Notes under the pieces: generated by a model | Databases searched by the model: none | Seen by the model: only the letters and a program-made list of their open reading frames with translations | What the model was told of the DNA's origin: nothing | Origin: CAINVV01 sp037129695 | GTDB taxonomy: Bacteria > Bacteroidota > Bacteroidia > Bacteroidales > Prolixibacteraceae | Direction: 5' to 3' | Assembly (NCBI GenBank): GCA_037129695.1 | Contig: JBAXUL010000006.1 | Location: forward strand, 1 to 64,000 | DNA: 64,000 nt | In this document: piece after piece, positions 9,032-16,793 of the stretch | How positions within the stretch are numbered: the stretch's first letter is position 1 | Layout of the letters: every line of letters begins with the position of its first letter | Program-made: the position numbers and the translations under genes

Positions 9032-9750
9032 ACACCAGTATATATCGTTGCAATGCCAAAAGTAAGCCGATATTCCTGAATTTGTACAAATCCTGATTCC
9101 TGCATAAAAATAATGAATTTATCTCCGTCAGGAAATTCCATAACAGATTCCGGAAGATAAGTATAGGCAGACTTGTCGCCCGACACCAGACGTCCAATCC
9201 ATGGCATCAGGTAACGTGAATAAATCTGATACCCGAAGCGTACGATTGGCTGGCGCGGTTTTGAAAATTCGAGAATACAGATCGTTCCTCCAGGGTTTAA
9301 AACCCTGAATAACTCATCCAGTCCTTTGGAGAGATTTTCGAAATTTCTGACCCCAAAAGCAACCGTTGCAGCATCAAAAGTAGAATCCGGGAACTGAATC
9401 GCTTCAGAATCGCCGGTCATTAATTCGATTCTGTCGCTGAGTCCCATCTTTTTGATCTTACCCTGACCCACTGCTACCATCTCCTTTGATATATCAATGC
9501 CGGTAACCTTTCGTGCACCCGATTTCAGCGCCGCGATGGCAAAATCGCCTGTTCCGGTTGCGACATCAAGAATGGTAGCAGGCTTTTTGTCCGAAATCAA
9601 CCTGATGGCTTTCCTTCTCCAGAGTTTATCAATGCCAAAAGAAAGGGTATGATTCAAAAAATCATATTTGGGGGCAATGCTGTTGAACATCTCAGCCACC
9701 TGCTCCTTCTTGCCGGCAGACGAATCCCGGTAGGGTTTTACTTCACTCAT
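9016..9750 (-). CDS. menG: Demethylmenaquinone methyltransferase (MenG/UbiE)
   Basis: 244 residues, normal family length. Class I SAM-dependent methyltransferase with motif I LDVATGTGDF (61-70) and the UbiE signatures YDFLNHTLSFGIDKLWRRKA and RVLNPGGTICILEFSKP. It methylates demethylmenaquinone in the last step of menaquinone-8-type synthesis at the inner membrane. The start ATG overlaps the stop of the upstream AIR-synthase-like gene (ATGA at 9747-9750), so the two are translationally coupled. A UbiD-family decarboxylase at 41-43 kb may serve the same pathway. Confidence 0.94.
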   Translation of the reverse strand: MSEVKPYRDSSAGKKEQVAEMFNSIAPKYDFLNHTLSFGIDKLWRRKAIRLISDKKPATILDVATGTGDFAIAALKSGARKVTGIDISKEMVAVGQGKIKKMGLSDRIELMTGDSEAIQFPDSTFDAATVAFGVRNFENLSKGLDELFRVLNPGGTICILEFSKPRQPIVRFGYQIYSRYLMPWIGRLVSGDKSAYTYLPESVMEFPDGDKFIIFMQESGFVQIQEYRLTFGIATIYTGVKAKG

Positions 9751-10799
9751 TCAAGATCCTCTAATGTTTCGCTCACCAGACCTTTGTCTACAAAACCCAT
9801 TGACTGGTCATCGATCCTTACTTCGCCTTTGGTCACATGTCCCAGGGTCATCACAGGAATCTTGCGGTCAAAGAGATAATCGACAAATTCGTCCTCCTTT
9901 TCTTTGGAAACGGTAACGACATATCTTCCCATCGACTCCCCGAATAGAAAGGCATCGCTCCTGATTTCCGCATCTGTGGTGATATCGAATCCCAGGTCAT
10001 TAGGCAGGGCATTTCTCAACAGGGTAAAAAATAGTCCACCAATACCGACCGGACTGGCAGAAATAACCAGGTCCTTTTGAATCACCTCTTTCATTACTTC
10101 CGTCAGGCGACCTTCTGTTGACAAACTGAATTTCATCAGTGGCCAATCCTTTATTTCGTGGTAAAAATCGAGATATTCAGAAGCATTGATGTCATCGAAT
10201 GACTTCCCGATCATCAAAAGATTGTCGCCTTTTTTCCTGAATTTAGGCTGTAAAAGGCGATCTCTGGTTTCCAGTTTTCCGAAAAGGCTGATGATAAGTG
10301 TCGGCGGTACAAATCCCTGGTCGCCGGAATAATCATAATGCAGCTTACGCTGGGAAAATTTCAGGTTGAAGCTTTTCGCGGCGGCATCCAGTCCAAGCCT
10401 TGCAGCCATTACCATCTCCTGTGCAATCGGGTTGGCAAATTCGACATGGTTCATGAAACTACTGATGGATACCGGAACAGCACCATAACAGATCAACCTT
10501 CTGACAGCCTTCGCCACCAGAATTTGTGCCGCCACATAAGGATCGACTGCCAGCCTGCGGTGGTCGGCATAGATCGTCAGCGAATAGAATTTTTTATCTT
10601 CGTCCAGTTGAAAAATACCTGAATCATCGGTATTGTCATTGCTCATCTGCGAAGGATCCAGATCCGGAGCTGCAAATTCATTGAAGATATTGACCGGAGA
10701 GAGATGAGGAATGGCAAGCATGGAATAAATCACACTTTGCAGATCTTCTGGTTCTGTTATCTGATCAATGGTAAAAGGTTTTGGGCTAATATCACTCAT
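9747..10799 (-). CDS. AIR synthase-related (PurM/PurL-like) protein
   Basis: About 350 residues. Has the two-lobed PurM-like layout: N-terminal ATP-binding half with ADHRRLAVDPYVAAQILVAKAVRRLICYGAVP (about 78-109), where the acidic and Asp-Pro positions match PurL/PurM cores, and a C-terminal half GKSFDDINASEYL / SASPVGIGGLFFTLLRNALPNDLGFDI (the GGL region). It is far shorter than full FGAM synthetase (about 1,230 residues in relatives), so it is probably a specialised paralogue of unknown substrate rather than the purine enzyme itself. The start at 10799 (MSDISPKP) is preferred over an upstream ATG at 10862. A TATCTTTG box (10826-10819, minus) could be its -7 element. Confidence 0.72.
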   Translation of the reverse strand: MSDISPKPFTIDQITEPEDLQSVIYSMLAIPHLSPVNIFNEFAAPDLDPSQMSNDNTDDSGIFQLDEDKKFYSLTIYADHRRLAVDPYVAAQILVAKAVRRLICYGAVPVSISSFMNHVEFANPIAQEMVMAARLGLDAAAKSFNLKFSQRKLHYDYSGDQGFVPPTLIISLFGKLETRDRLLQPKFRKKGDNLLMIGKSFDDINASEYLDFYHEIKDWPLMKFSLSTEGRLTEVMKEVIQKDLVISASPVGIGGLFFTLLRNALPNDLGFDITTDAEIRSDAFLFGESMGRYVVTVSKEKEDEFVDYLFDRKIPVMTLGHVTKGEVRIDDQSMGFVDKGLVSETLEDLE

Positions 10800-10943
10800 G
10801 GCCGTTGTGTTTAATTGACAAAGATAATTGATTCGACGAAATACTGACAGAGAGACTCCCAAGATTAAATCGTATTATTTCTTTGAATGGGCAGAAAGTA
10901 AACTTCATTTTTCCTAATTTAGCTTCCTTAAAACATATGCTTT

Positions 10944-11702
10944 ATGTCAAAAATAGCACTCATTACCGGTGCAACTTCAGGGATTGGAGCTGCAACTTCT
11001 CATCTTCTGGCTTCCAACGGATTCGATCTTATTTTGACCGGAAGAAGAAACAAACGCCTGGTAGAACTTGAGCATGACCTGTCTTCTGCCTACAAAATCA
11101 AATGCCTTTTGCTTTGCTTTGATGTCAGGCAGATTGAGCAGGTTCAGACAGCTCTCGATTCTTTACCGGAAAACTGGAAAGCAGTAGACGTACTAATTAA
11201 CAATGCAGGTCTGGCGGTAGGGATGGACACTGTTGATAACGGGGAGATCGAAGACTGGGAAAGAATGATTGACACCAACGTGAAAGGGTTGTTGTACATG
11301 GTCAGAAAAGTTACTCCGTGGATGAAGGAGCGGAAATCGGGGCACATCATCAACATCTCATCGCTGGCAGGGAAAGAGTCTTACCCGATGGGTGGTGTCT
11401 ATTGTGCCACCAAACATGCGGTTCAGGCGATTTCCCATGCCATGCGGATTGAGCTATTACCCTTTGGGATCAAGGTTGGGACCATCGCTCCAGGGATGGT
11501 TGATACTGAGTTTTCCAATGTCCGTTTTAAAGGAGACGATGAAAGGGCCAAAGTAGTATACAAAGGAATGACTCCCCTGTCACCAAAAGACATCGCGGAA
11601 ACAATCCTGTTCATGATTACCCGGCCGGCACATGTCAACATCGATGACCTGCTGATTATGCCAACGGCTCAGGGTTCGGCCCGTGACGTATTCCGATCCT
11701 AG
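10944..11702 (+). CDS. SDR-family NAD(P)-dependent oxidoreductase (YdfG-like)
   Basis: 252 residues, classical short-chain dehydrogenase. Cofactor motif TGATSGIG (8-15), NNAG (86-89), catalytic S140, Y153 and K157 (YCATK). The basic residues after the second beta strand (TGRRNKR, 32-38) favour NADP(H). Overall pattern resembles YdfG/serine 3-dehydrogenase-type enzymes that reduce malonic semialdehyde or 3-hydroxy acids, but the substrate is not determined by sequence. First of three plus-strand genes leading into the envelope-sugar cluster. Confidence 0.9.
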   Translation: MSKIALITGATSGIGAATSHLLASNGFDLILTGRRNKRLVELEHDLSSAYKIKCLLLCFDVRQIEQVQTALDSLPENWKAVDVLINNAGLAVGMDTVDNGEIEDWERMIDTNVKGLLYMVRKVTPWMKERKSGHIINISSLAGKESYPMGGVYCATKHAVQAISHAMRIELLPFGIKVGTIAPGMVDTEFSNVRFKGDDERAKVVYKGMTPLSPKDIAETILFMITRPAHVNIDDLLIMPTAQGSARDVFRS

Positions 11703-11755
11703 CTGCCCCGGAAAACACATGGATAAAATTGTTAATTTTGACCAAAATTCAGAAC

Positions 11756-12130
11756 ATGAAGCTAGAAGTATCCAACGGGGAAATTGCCGATAAACTGACC
11801 ATCATCGAAATCAAACTACTCAAAATAAAAGATGAAGCGAAGTTGGCCAACCTCAGGAATGAATACGAAGAAGTGAACCAGGCAATCAGCCGGATCATGG
11901 ATAAATCGGACCCGCTCTATCGCCAGTTGTTTGAAATCAACAACCGGTTGTGGGTAATCGAAGACCATATCCGCGACCTCGAACGTTCGAAGAATTTTGG
12001 AGATGATTTTGTTCAGACAGCCCGTTCTGTCTACTTTATCAACGATGAACGCTCCGAAGTTAAACGCAAAATCAACGAAATCACAGGTTCGAAGCTGTTC
12101 GAGGAGAAAAGCTACGAAGAGTACAAATAA
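11756..12130 (+). CDS. DUF6165-family small helical protein
   Basis: 124 residues. Begins MKLEVSNGEIADKLTIIEIK, the conserved opening of DUF6165 (GE-DKLTILEIK), and is mostly alpha-helical with a long charged coiled-coil-like stretch. Function is unknown. The gene is repeatedly found beside lipopolysaccharide glycosyltransferases, and here it lies directly before a GT9 gene. The start at 11756 is chosen over 11729, because the conserved block begins there. Confidence 0.75.
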   Translation: MKLEVSNGEIADKLTIIEIKLLKIKDEAKLANLRNEYEEVNQAISRIMDKSDPLYRQLFEINNRLWVIEDHIRDLERSKNFGDDFVQTARSVYFINDERSEVKRKINEITGSKLFEEKSYEEYK

Positions 12131-12244
12131 TAAGTGCCAAAGTACTTAGAGTACTCGACGGGTCATAAGTTGTTGCGTATAGTCGACTCCCAACTTTTAG
12201 CACCCTAGACTCTCAAGAGTTTCACGGCACTCAAGGCATTTTTA
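12131..12244. repeat. Low-complexity imperfect repeat/palindrome region
   Basis: Between the DUF6165 and GT9 genes. Contains nested short palindromes: AGTGCC...GGCACT near the ends, AGTACTTAGAGTACT, TAAGTTG...CAACTTTTA and ACTCTCAAGAGT. The composition resembles the degenerate AGTGCC/ACTTTAG intergenic repeats common in Bacteroidota. No gene or clear promoter seen. Confidence 0.4.
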
Positions 12245-13321
12245 ATGAAGAAAATACTCGTTTTCCGACTTTCCGCCATGGGAGATGTAGCCCTTACTGT
12301 TCCGGTGATACGAAATGTCATCGAGACCAACCCCGACCTGCATATTACCCTGGTAACCCGTCCATTCTTTGCCCCTTTCTTTTTTGGTATTCCACGATTA
12401 AAGCTACTTTTCCCTGACCTCGACGGCAAACACAAAGGATTAAAAGGTCTCTACCGTCTGTTCGTTAAACTGAAAAAAATGGGCCCCTTCCAGGAAGTGA
12501 TTGATTTGCATTCAGTACTTCGCACAAAAATAGTCTCCTTCTTTTTCAGGTTATCAGGAACTCCTGTTTACTCGATCAACAAAGGCAGAGCGGAGAAGAA
12601 CCGCCTGATAAATACCAAAAAAATCAAGGTATTGCCTCATTCCATCCAACGCTATGCGGATACTTTTATCAAGGCAGGAACCGGAGTGAAAATCGGAAAG
12701 GCTCCCTATATCGACTATTCAACAGAGGCTTTTCAGAGTGCCCGGAGCTTTATGTTGGGTAAAATACCGGAGAAAGGATACCTCAAAATAGGACTATCGC
12801 CGTTTGCCAATACTGCGCCAAAAATATGGGGAATCGAAAATTTCAAAGAGTTAATCACGCTGATCAACCAAAACCACAAGGCGGTATTTTTCCTTTTTGG
12901 GGGAGGTGAAAAAGAGATCAAACTGCTGAAACAACTTGAGCAACATTGTGAGAATGTCCATCTGGTTGCCGGGAAATTTACACTCTCTGAAGAGATTGCC
13001 ATGATTCGTATGCTGGATCTGATGATTGCCATGGATTCGTCCAACATGCACCTTGCCTCTCTCTCCGGAATCAGGACTATTTCCATCTGGGGAGGCACAC
13101 ATCCTGCCTTCGGATTTTCCGCCATTGGTCAGCCCGATGAATACCACATCCAGCCGCCCGAAGGCATTCTGACTTGCCGGCCATGTTCTGTTTTTGGAGG
13201 AAAAAAATGTATCTACCCTACCATCCGATGCATGGAACTGATTAGGGCGTCAGATTTATACGACAGACTAATCAAACTGGATGTACTGAATCCTAAGGCT
13301 AAAGCCGCAGAAAATCAATAG
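12245..13321 (+). CDS. Glycosyltransferase family 9 (heptosyltransferase-like)
   Basis: 358 residues, GT-B fold, GT9 type. N-terminal ILVFRLSAMGDVALTVPVIR matches the heptosyltransferase start (RxSAIGDV). The C-terminal half contains SPFANTAPKIWG, FLFGGGEKEIKLLKQLE and the nucleotide-sugar-binding MDSSNMHLASLSGIRTISIWGGTHP (about 260-284, with D and HLA typical of GT9). It transfers a heptose or related sugar from ADP-heptose to lipid A-core; in Bacteroidota the sugar may differ. Followed, on the opposite strand, by a lipopolysaccharide kinase-like gene, supporting core assembly. Confidence 0.88.
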   Translation: MKKILVFRLSAMGDVALTVPVIRNVIETNPDLHITLVTRPFFAPFFFGIPRLKLLFPDLDGKHKGLKGLYRLFVKLKKMGPFQEVIDLHSVLRTKIVSFFFRLSGTPVYSINKGRAEKNRLINTKKIKVLPHSIQRYADTFIKAGTGVKIGKAPYIDYSTEAFQSARSFMLGKIPEKGYLKIGLSPFANTAPKIWGIENFKELITLINQNHKAVFFLFGGGEKEIKLLKQLEQHCENVHLVAGKFTLSEEIAMIRMLDLMIAMDSSNMHLASLSGIRTISIWGGTHPAFGFSAIGQPDEYHIQPPEGILTCRPCSVFGGKKCIYPTIRCMELIRASDLYDRLIKLDVLNPKAKAAENQ

Positions 13322-13397
13322 TTTTCACCCTTGTTGTCGGTTGCGGAATACGTGTTAAAGGTTACAGGTTGAAAGAAAACCCAATCGACACGCGCCT

Positions 13398-13485
13398 CAC
13401 TTTTGCCATTAGCTTTAGCTTTTGGCTTTTAGTTATTCTCTAAAATATGATCGAAGCGTTTTTCACTTTTCACTTTAGCCTTCTC
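13398..13485 (+). repeat. Dispersed TTAGC-type intergenic repeat, copy 2
   Basis: Reads AGCTTTAGCTTTTGGC then TCTCTAAAATATGATC and AGCGTTTTTCACTTTT, closely matching the order of blocks in copy 1 (8949-9031). It extends into the 3' end of the lipopolysaccharide kinase-like gene, as copy 1 does in menG. Confidence 0.6.
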
Positions 13486-14234
13486 TTCCAACCCTTTAGC
13501 TTCTCCTTCCTCCTGAAATAAGCTTTGTTCTTTTCGTCATATTTGGTTAACAGTTCAATCGCCTTCGTTTCGGAAAACTTGCATAGGGTGGCATATTCGG
13601 TTGCAATCAGGCGAACAGATTCCTTATCGGCATCCAGTTGCCTGAAATTCTGAATTCCCTTTTCAAAATCTACAGCGATGAACTTCATCCGGTTAAGGTC
13701 GACCACCGCAAACTGGTATTTAGTTCCATCTTTCCTGATCAGGGTATTCCCGGGTGAATTATCGAGATGGTAAATTCCCTGCTGGTGCAGATAGAACCAG
13801 TTAAACCAGACCCATTGCTTCAAAATATTCTCTTTGTCAGGAACCTGACCGGTAATTACTTCCCGTAAAGTAAAATCATGGGGATAATTGATCGAAACAT
13901 AATAACTTTCCCTTAATTTTCCTTCTGCGAGGCACTCCAAATAAGCAACCGGCTCTGGTGTGGAAGCACCGGCATCCATCAAATGCAGCGCATTCCGAAA
14001 TGAGCGGGCCGCCTTGGATCCCCTCAGGTAAACATAGACATATCGGTTCACCAGATTCGGCAGCCTGAATGACTTGACATTCAGCTCGAGACCGTTTACT
14101 TCAAATATCTTGACTTCATTCCTGTCCTTAAAAATGGTGCGTCCGCCTGAAGGAAAATGGTCGGGAAGACTCTTTACCCAGCTGTCCAAGGCTTCAAATC
14201 CCGGTGCAATCCTAAATTGAATTTTTTTTGTCAT
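13470..14234 (-). CDS. Lipopolysaccharide kinase (KDO kinase/WaaP-like)
   Basis: 254 residues with the reduced protein-kinase fold of the KdkA/WaaP family: nucleotide-binding Lys54 (LNVKSF), catalytic loop H156-L-D158-N-SPG-N163, and the metal-binding VVDLNR (178-182, the DFG equivalent). Such enzymes phosphorylate Kdo or heptose of lipopolysaccharide at the cytoplasmic face. Convergent with the GT9 gene and likely to act on the same core. The C-terminus is very basic (RRKEKLKGWKRRLK), partly repeat-derived. Confidence 0.83.
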   Translation of the reverse strand: MTKKIQFRIAPGFEALDSWVKSLPDHFPSGGRTIFKDRNEVKIFEVNGLELNVKSFRLPNLVNRYVYVYLRGSKAARSFRNALHLMDAGASTPEPVAYLECLAEGKLRESYYVSINYPHDFTLREVITGQVPDKENILKQWVWFNWFYLHQQGIYHLDNSPGNTLIRKDGTKYQFAVVDLNRMKFIAVDFEKGIQNFRQLDADKESVRLIATEYATLCKFSETKAIELLTKYDEKNKAYFRRKEKLKGWKRRLK

Positions 14235-14243
14235 TTCTGATGA

Positions 14244-14987
14244 TTATTCCATAAAACCCTGTTTCTTCAAAACCTCCAGAAGCATCCCTGAAAAAAGTTC
14301 ATTGTCTGCTTTTTTATACCGAACATCGGTAAATACCTGGGCAAGCGTCTCTTTTTGATTTTCTTCGACAAACCGGATGTATTCAGGAAGAGCTTCCTTA
14401 GCAGCATACAACCGGGCAATGTCCTCCTGGTCATAATCCTGGTAGGTTTCTGAATGAACAATTGCATCCAGCGGCAACCTGTCAACCAATTCGGGATGCT
14501 CGTCCGGCCATCCGATCGTCACGGTAGTGACCGGTACCACACCTTTGGGAAGATGAAGCAGTTCAATGATTTTCCCTGCCAGGTAAGTGGTCGTTCCGAG
14601 GTAGCAGATACCCAGACCTTCGCTTTCGGCAGCAATACATACATTTTGTGCCACAAGCAAGGCATCGATGGCCGCTGTAAAAAAAGAGAGGAAGTTACCG
14701 TAACCGGGATCCGCGTTGCTCTGTAGGCACCATTTGTTGAAACGATTGAAATCGGCGCAGAAGGTAAGTACCACCGGTGCTTTCTCAACCATTGACTGAT
14801 TGAAGTGACAGCCGGCCAACTTTTTTTTCATTTCACCATCCCGGCTCACGACAATACTGTAAACCTGCATATTGCCAGTGGTGGAAGCCCTGCATCCTGC
14901 CTCAAGGATCTTGTTCAGCAGATCATTTGAAATATCTGCTTCCTTGTATTTCCGGATGGTTCGGTGCTGCATTAAAATATCCAGCAT
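14244..14987 (-). CDS. Nitroreductase-family flavoprotein (NfsA-like)
   Basis: About 247 residues. N-terminal MQHRTIRKYKEADIS is the nitroreductase signature (HRSIRxF), and residues around ASTTGNMQVYSIVV bind FMN. The C-terminal extension and the segment GLGICYLGTTTYLAGKIIELLHLP fit NfsA/FRP-type NADPH oxidoreductases. Physiological substrate unknown (quinones, flavins or nitro compounds). The start at 14987 (MLDILM) is favoured over 15026. Lies 9 nt upstream of the lipopolysaccharide kinase-like gene, so the two may share a transcript without being functionally related. Confidence 0.85.
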   Translation of the reverse strand: MLDILMQHRTIRKYKEADISNDLLNKILEAGCRASTTGNMQVYSIVVSRDGEMKKKLAGCHFNQSMVEKAPVVLTFCADFNRFNKWCLQSNADPGYGNFLSFFTAAIDALLVAQNVCIAAESEGLGICYLGTTTYLAGKIIELLHLPKGVVPVTTVTIGWPDEHPELVDRLPLDAIVHSETYQDYDQEDIARLYAAKEALPEYIRFVEENQKETLAQVFTDVRYKKADNELFSGMLLEVLKKQGFME

Positions 14988-15078
14988 AATTTTGAATTTG
15001 GCACAAAGATAAAAGCAATAACCCAACTATCAACATAAAATTACCAGTCTCTGAGCGAAGTCGAAGGGGTAGACAAAA

Positions 15079-15172
15079 ACCACAAAGGACCCGAAAGGTG
15101 CCCAAAGGTCACAAAGATTTTTGATTTGTTCTCTTCGTGACCTTTGCGGTTGACCTATGGGTCCTTTGTGGT
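15079..15172. repeat. 94-bp palindromic intergenic element
   Basis: Two nested pairs of arms: ACCACAAAGGACCC (15079-15092) with GGGTCCTTTGTGGT (15159-15172), perfect 14 bp; and AAAGGTCACAAAG (15104-15116) with CTTCGTGACCTTT (15133-15145), 12 of 13. RNA of either strand would form a long stem. Not followed by a T-run, so it is more like a MITE/REP-type element than a terminator. Confidence 0.65.
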
Positions 15173-15234
15173 AAAAATTGAAGGTTTAAGGACAACGACC
15201 GGCATGATTCGGCTATCCTCTGTTCTCGCTCCGG

Positions 15235-16785
15235 TTACTTCTTGAATTCAACTTTAAATGTAACCACCGGCCATTCCGGCAATTTGGAAGGTTTGGCAAT
15301 GACAAGCGCATCGGCTTCCTGTTTCCACGAAAGTTTTTCATTGCTGCCAAGCATCTGAACGGATTTCACTTTTTGTGCAGAAATTTTGGAATTGGTGCCC
15401 AACGAAACAATTTTCACATCTCCAGCAGGAGTTCCCATGCAAAATGCATACAATGTTTCACCTTTGGTTGTGAATCTCATGTCAGTTGACTCATAAGGCC
15501 TTACATCCTTTACCCCGCCGAATCTGCCCTTTTCCTGACTTTTCTGCGTGGTTGGTCCTTCCCCGTAGATCTTCCAGGGACGTGTACCGTAAATGGCTTC
15601 TCCGTTGGCAGGTGTCCAGGCAGCTATCTCTTTGAGAATATTCATCACATCGGGTTCGAGGTCACCTTCCGGGGTCTGAACGACGTTCAGCAAAAGGTTC
15701 CCGTTTTTACTAACGATATCGACCAGCATCTGGATTACCTGCGTACCTGTCATGTATTTCTGGCCGGTACGGTAGTACCAATCACCTATAGAGGTATCTG
15801 TCTGCCAGGGATATGGACTGATGGAATCCATGGCTCCACGCTCAAGATCCTGTACCCAGCGGCCTTCAGAAGCGCGGAGTTTGCAGGTGTAAACTGCGTC
15901 CGGTTTCCCACTGGTTTTTGATTCACTCTGGTTGTAATAATGGGCCAGCATGGTTCTGCCGACTTCACCGAAAGGCAATTCACTGTCGGAATAAAGAAGG
16001 TCAGGATGGTAGGCATCAATCAATTCGGTAATGTTGGCCAGCCAGTCCTTCTGATTCTCCGGGTTTTTAGTCAGCCAGTCAAAATCGTCTGCCGCTGTTT
16101 TGGGATGATAGAGATCCTGCAAATCCGGATTGGCTCCATCGTACGGCACACCTGCCTTCGGACCTGTGGGATCGGAACCGTGACTTGGCTGAAACCAGGT
16201 ATAGCTCGCACCAAGATGCTCGGATACACCAAACCGAAGTCCTTCTTTTTTGGCCGCTTTTTGCCACAAGCCGACCACATCTTTCTTTGGTCCCATGTTA
16301 ACTGCATTCCACTTGTGAATTTTCGAATTCCAGAGGAAAAAATTATCATGATGTGTGCCCATGCTGACAAAGTATTTGGCTCCTACCTCTTTGTACAATT
16401 TCATCAGTTGTTCAGGATCCCACCGCTCCGCTTTCCAAAGGCCGATGATGTCCTTGTAGCCAAAAACCGAAGGATGACCATAATGCTCCAAATGGTACAG
16501 ATACTCCTTACTTGGCTTCCCGGTAGGTTGGTTCGTCTTGCGGTCAATGATATTTGATTCATACATTTTTCTTGCATACCAGTCACCCTGACGAGGAACT
16601 GCCTGTGGACCCCAGTGCGCCCAGATGCCGAATTTGGCATCACGGAACCATTCGGGATAGGTGTATTGCTTAAACGATTCAAGCGTAGGCTCAAATTTTT
16701 GAGCCAGCAACTGTCTGCTTGTCATCACGCTGAATACCATGGTCAGCACAACAAGACTTGTCAGCGAATAAATTTTTCTTTTCAT
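15235..16785 (-). CDS. Alpha-L-fucosidase, GH29 (Sec-exported)
   Basis: 516 residues with a Sec signal peptide (about 29 residues, ending RQLLAQ). GH29 (beta/alpha)8 barrel: KFGIWAHWG (51-59) is the family signature, THHDNF (144-149) follows, and D267 in PDLLYSDSEL is the predicted retaining nucleophile. A C-terminal beta domain occupies about 400-516. The enzyme releases alpha-linked L-fucose (some members also accept L-galactose) from glycans in the periplasm or outside. Its stop is the distal end of the minus-strand run epimerase, kinase fusion, beta-propeller glycosidase, GH29, GH29; the second GH29 gene is only 8 nt upstream. Confidence 0.93.
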   Translation of the reverse strand: MKRKIYSLTSLVVLTMVFSVMTSRQLLAQKFEPTLESFKQYTYPEWFRDAKFGIWAHWGPQAVPRQGDWYARKMYESNIIDRKTNQPTGKPSKEYLYHLEHYGHPSVFGYKDIIGLWKAERWDPEQLMKLYKEVGAKYFVSMGTHHDNFFLWNSKIHKWNAVNMGPKKDVVGLWQKAAKKEGLRFGVSEHLGASYTWFQPSHGSDPTGPKAGVPYDGANPDLQDLYHPKTAADDFDWLTKNPENQKDWLANITELIDAYHPDLLYSDSELPFGEVGRTMLAHYYNQSESKTSGKPDAVYTCKLRASEGRWVQDLERGAMDSISPYPWQTDTSIGDWYYRTGQKYMTGTQVIQMLVDIVSKNGNLLLNVVQTPEGDLEPDVMNILKEIAAWTPANGEAIYGTRPWKIYGEGPTTQKSQEKGRFGGVKDVRPYESTDMRFTTKGETLYAFCMGTPAGDVKIVSLGTNSKISAQKVKSVQMLGSNEKLSWKQEADALVIAKPSKLPEWPVVTFKVEFKK

Positions 16786-16793
16786 CTTTTTAG

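Noticed and set aside
15940..16557. A 205-codon open frame on the plus strand inside the GH29 gene
   Set aside because: It is antisense to a gene with clear GH29 motifs, has no recognisable domain, and its composition follows the antisense of the true gene.
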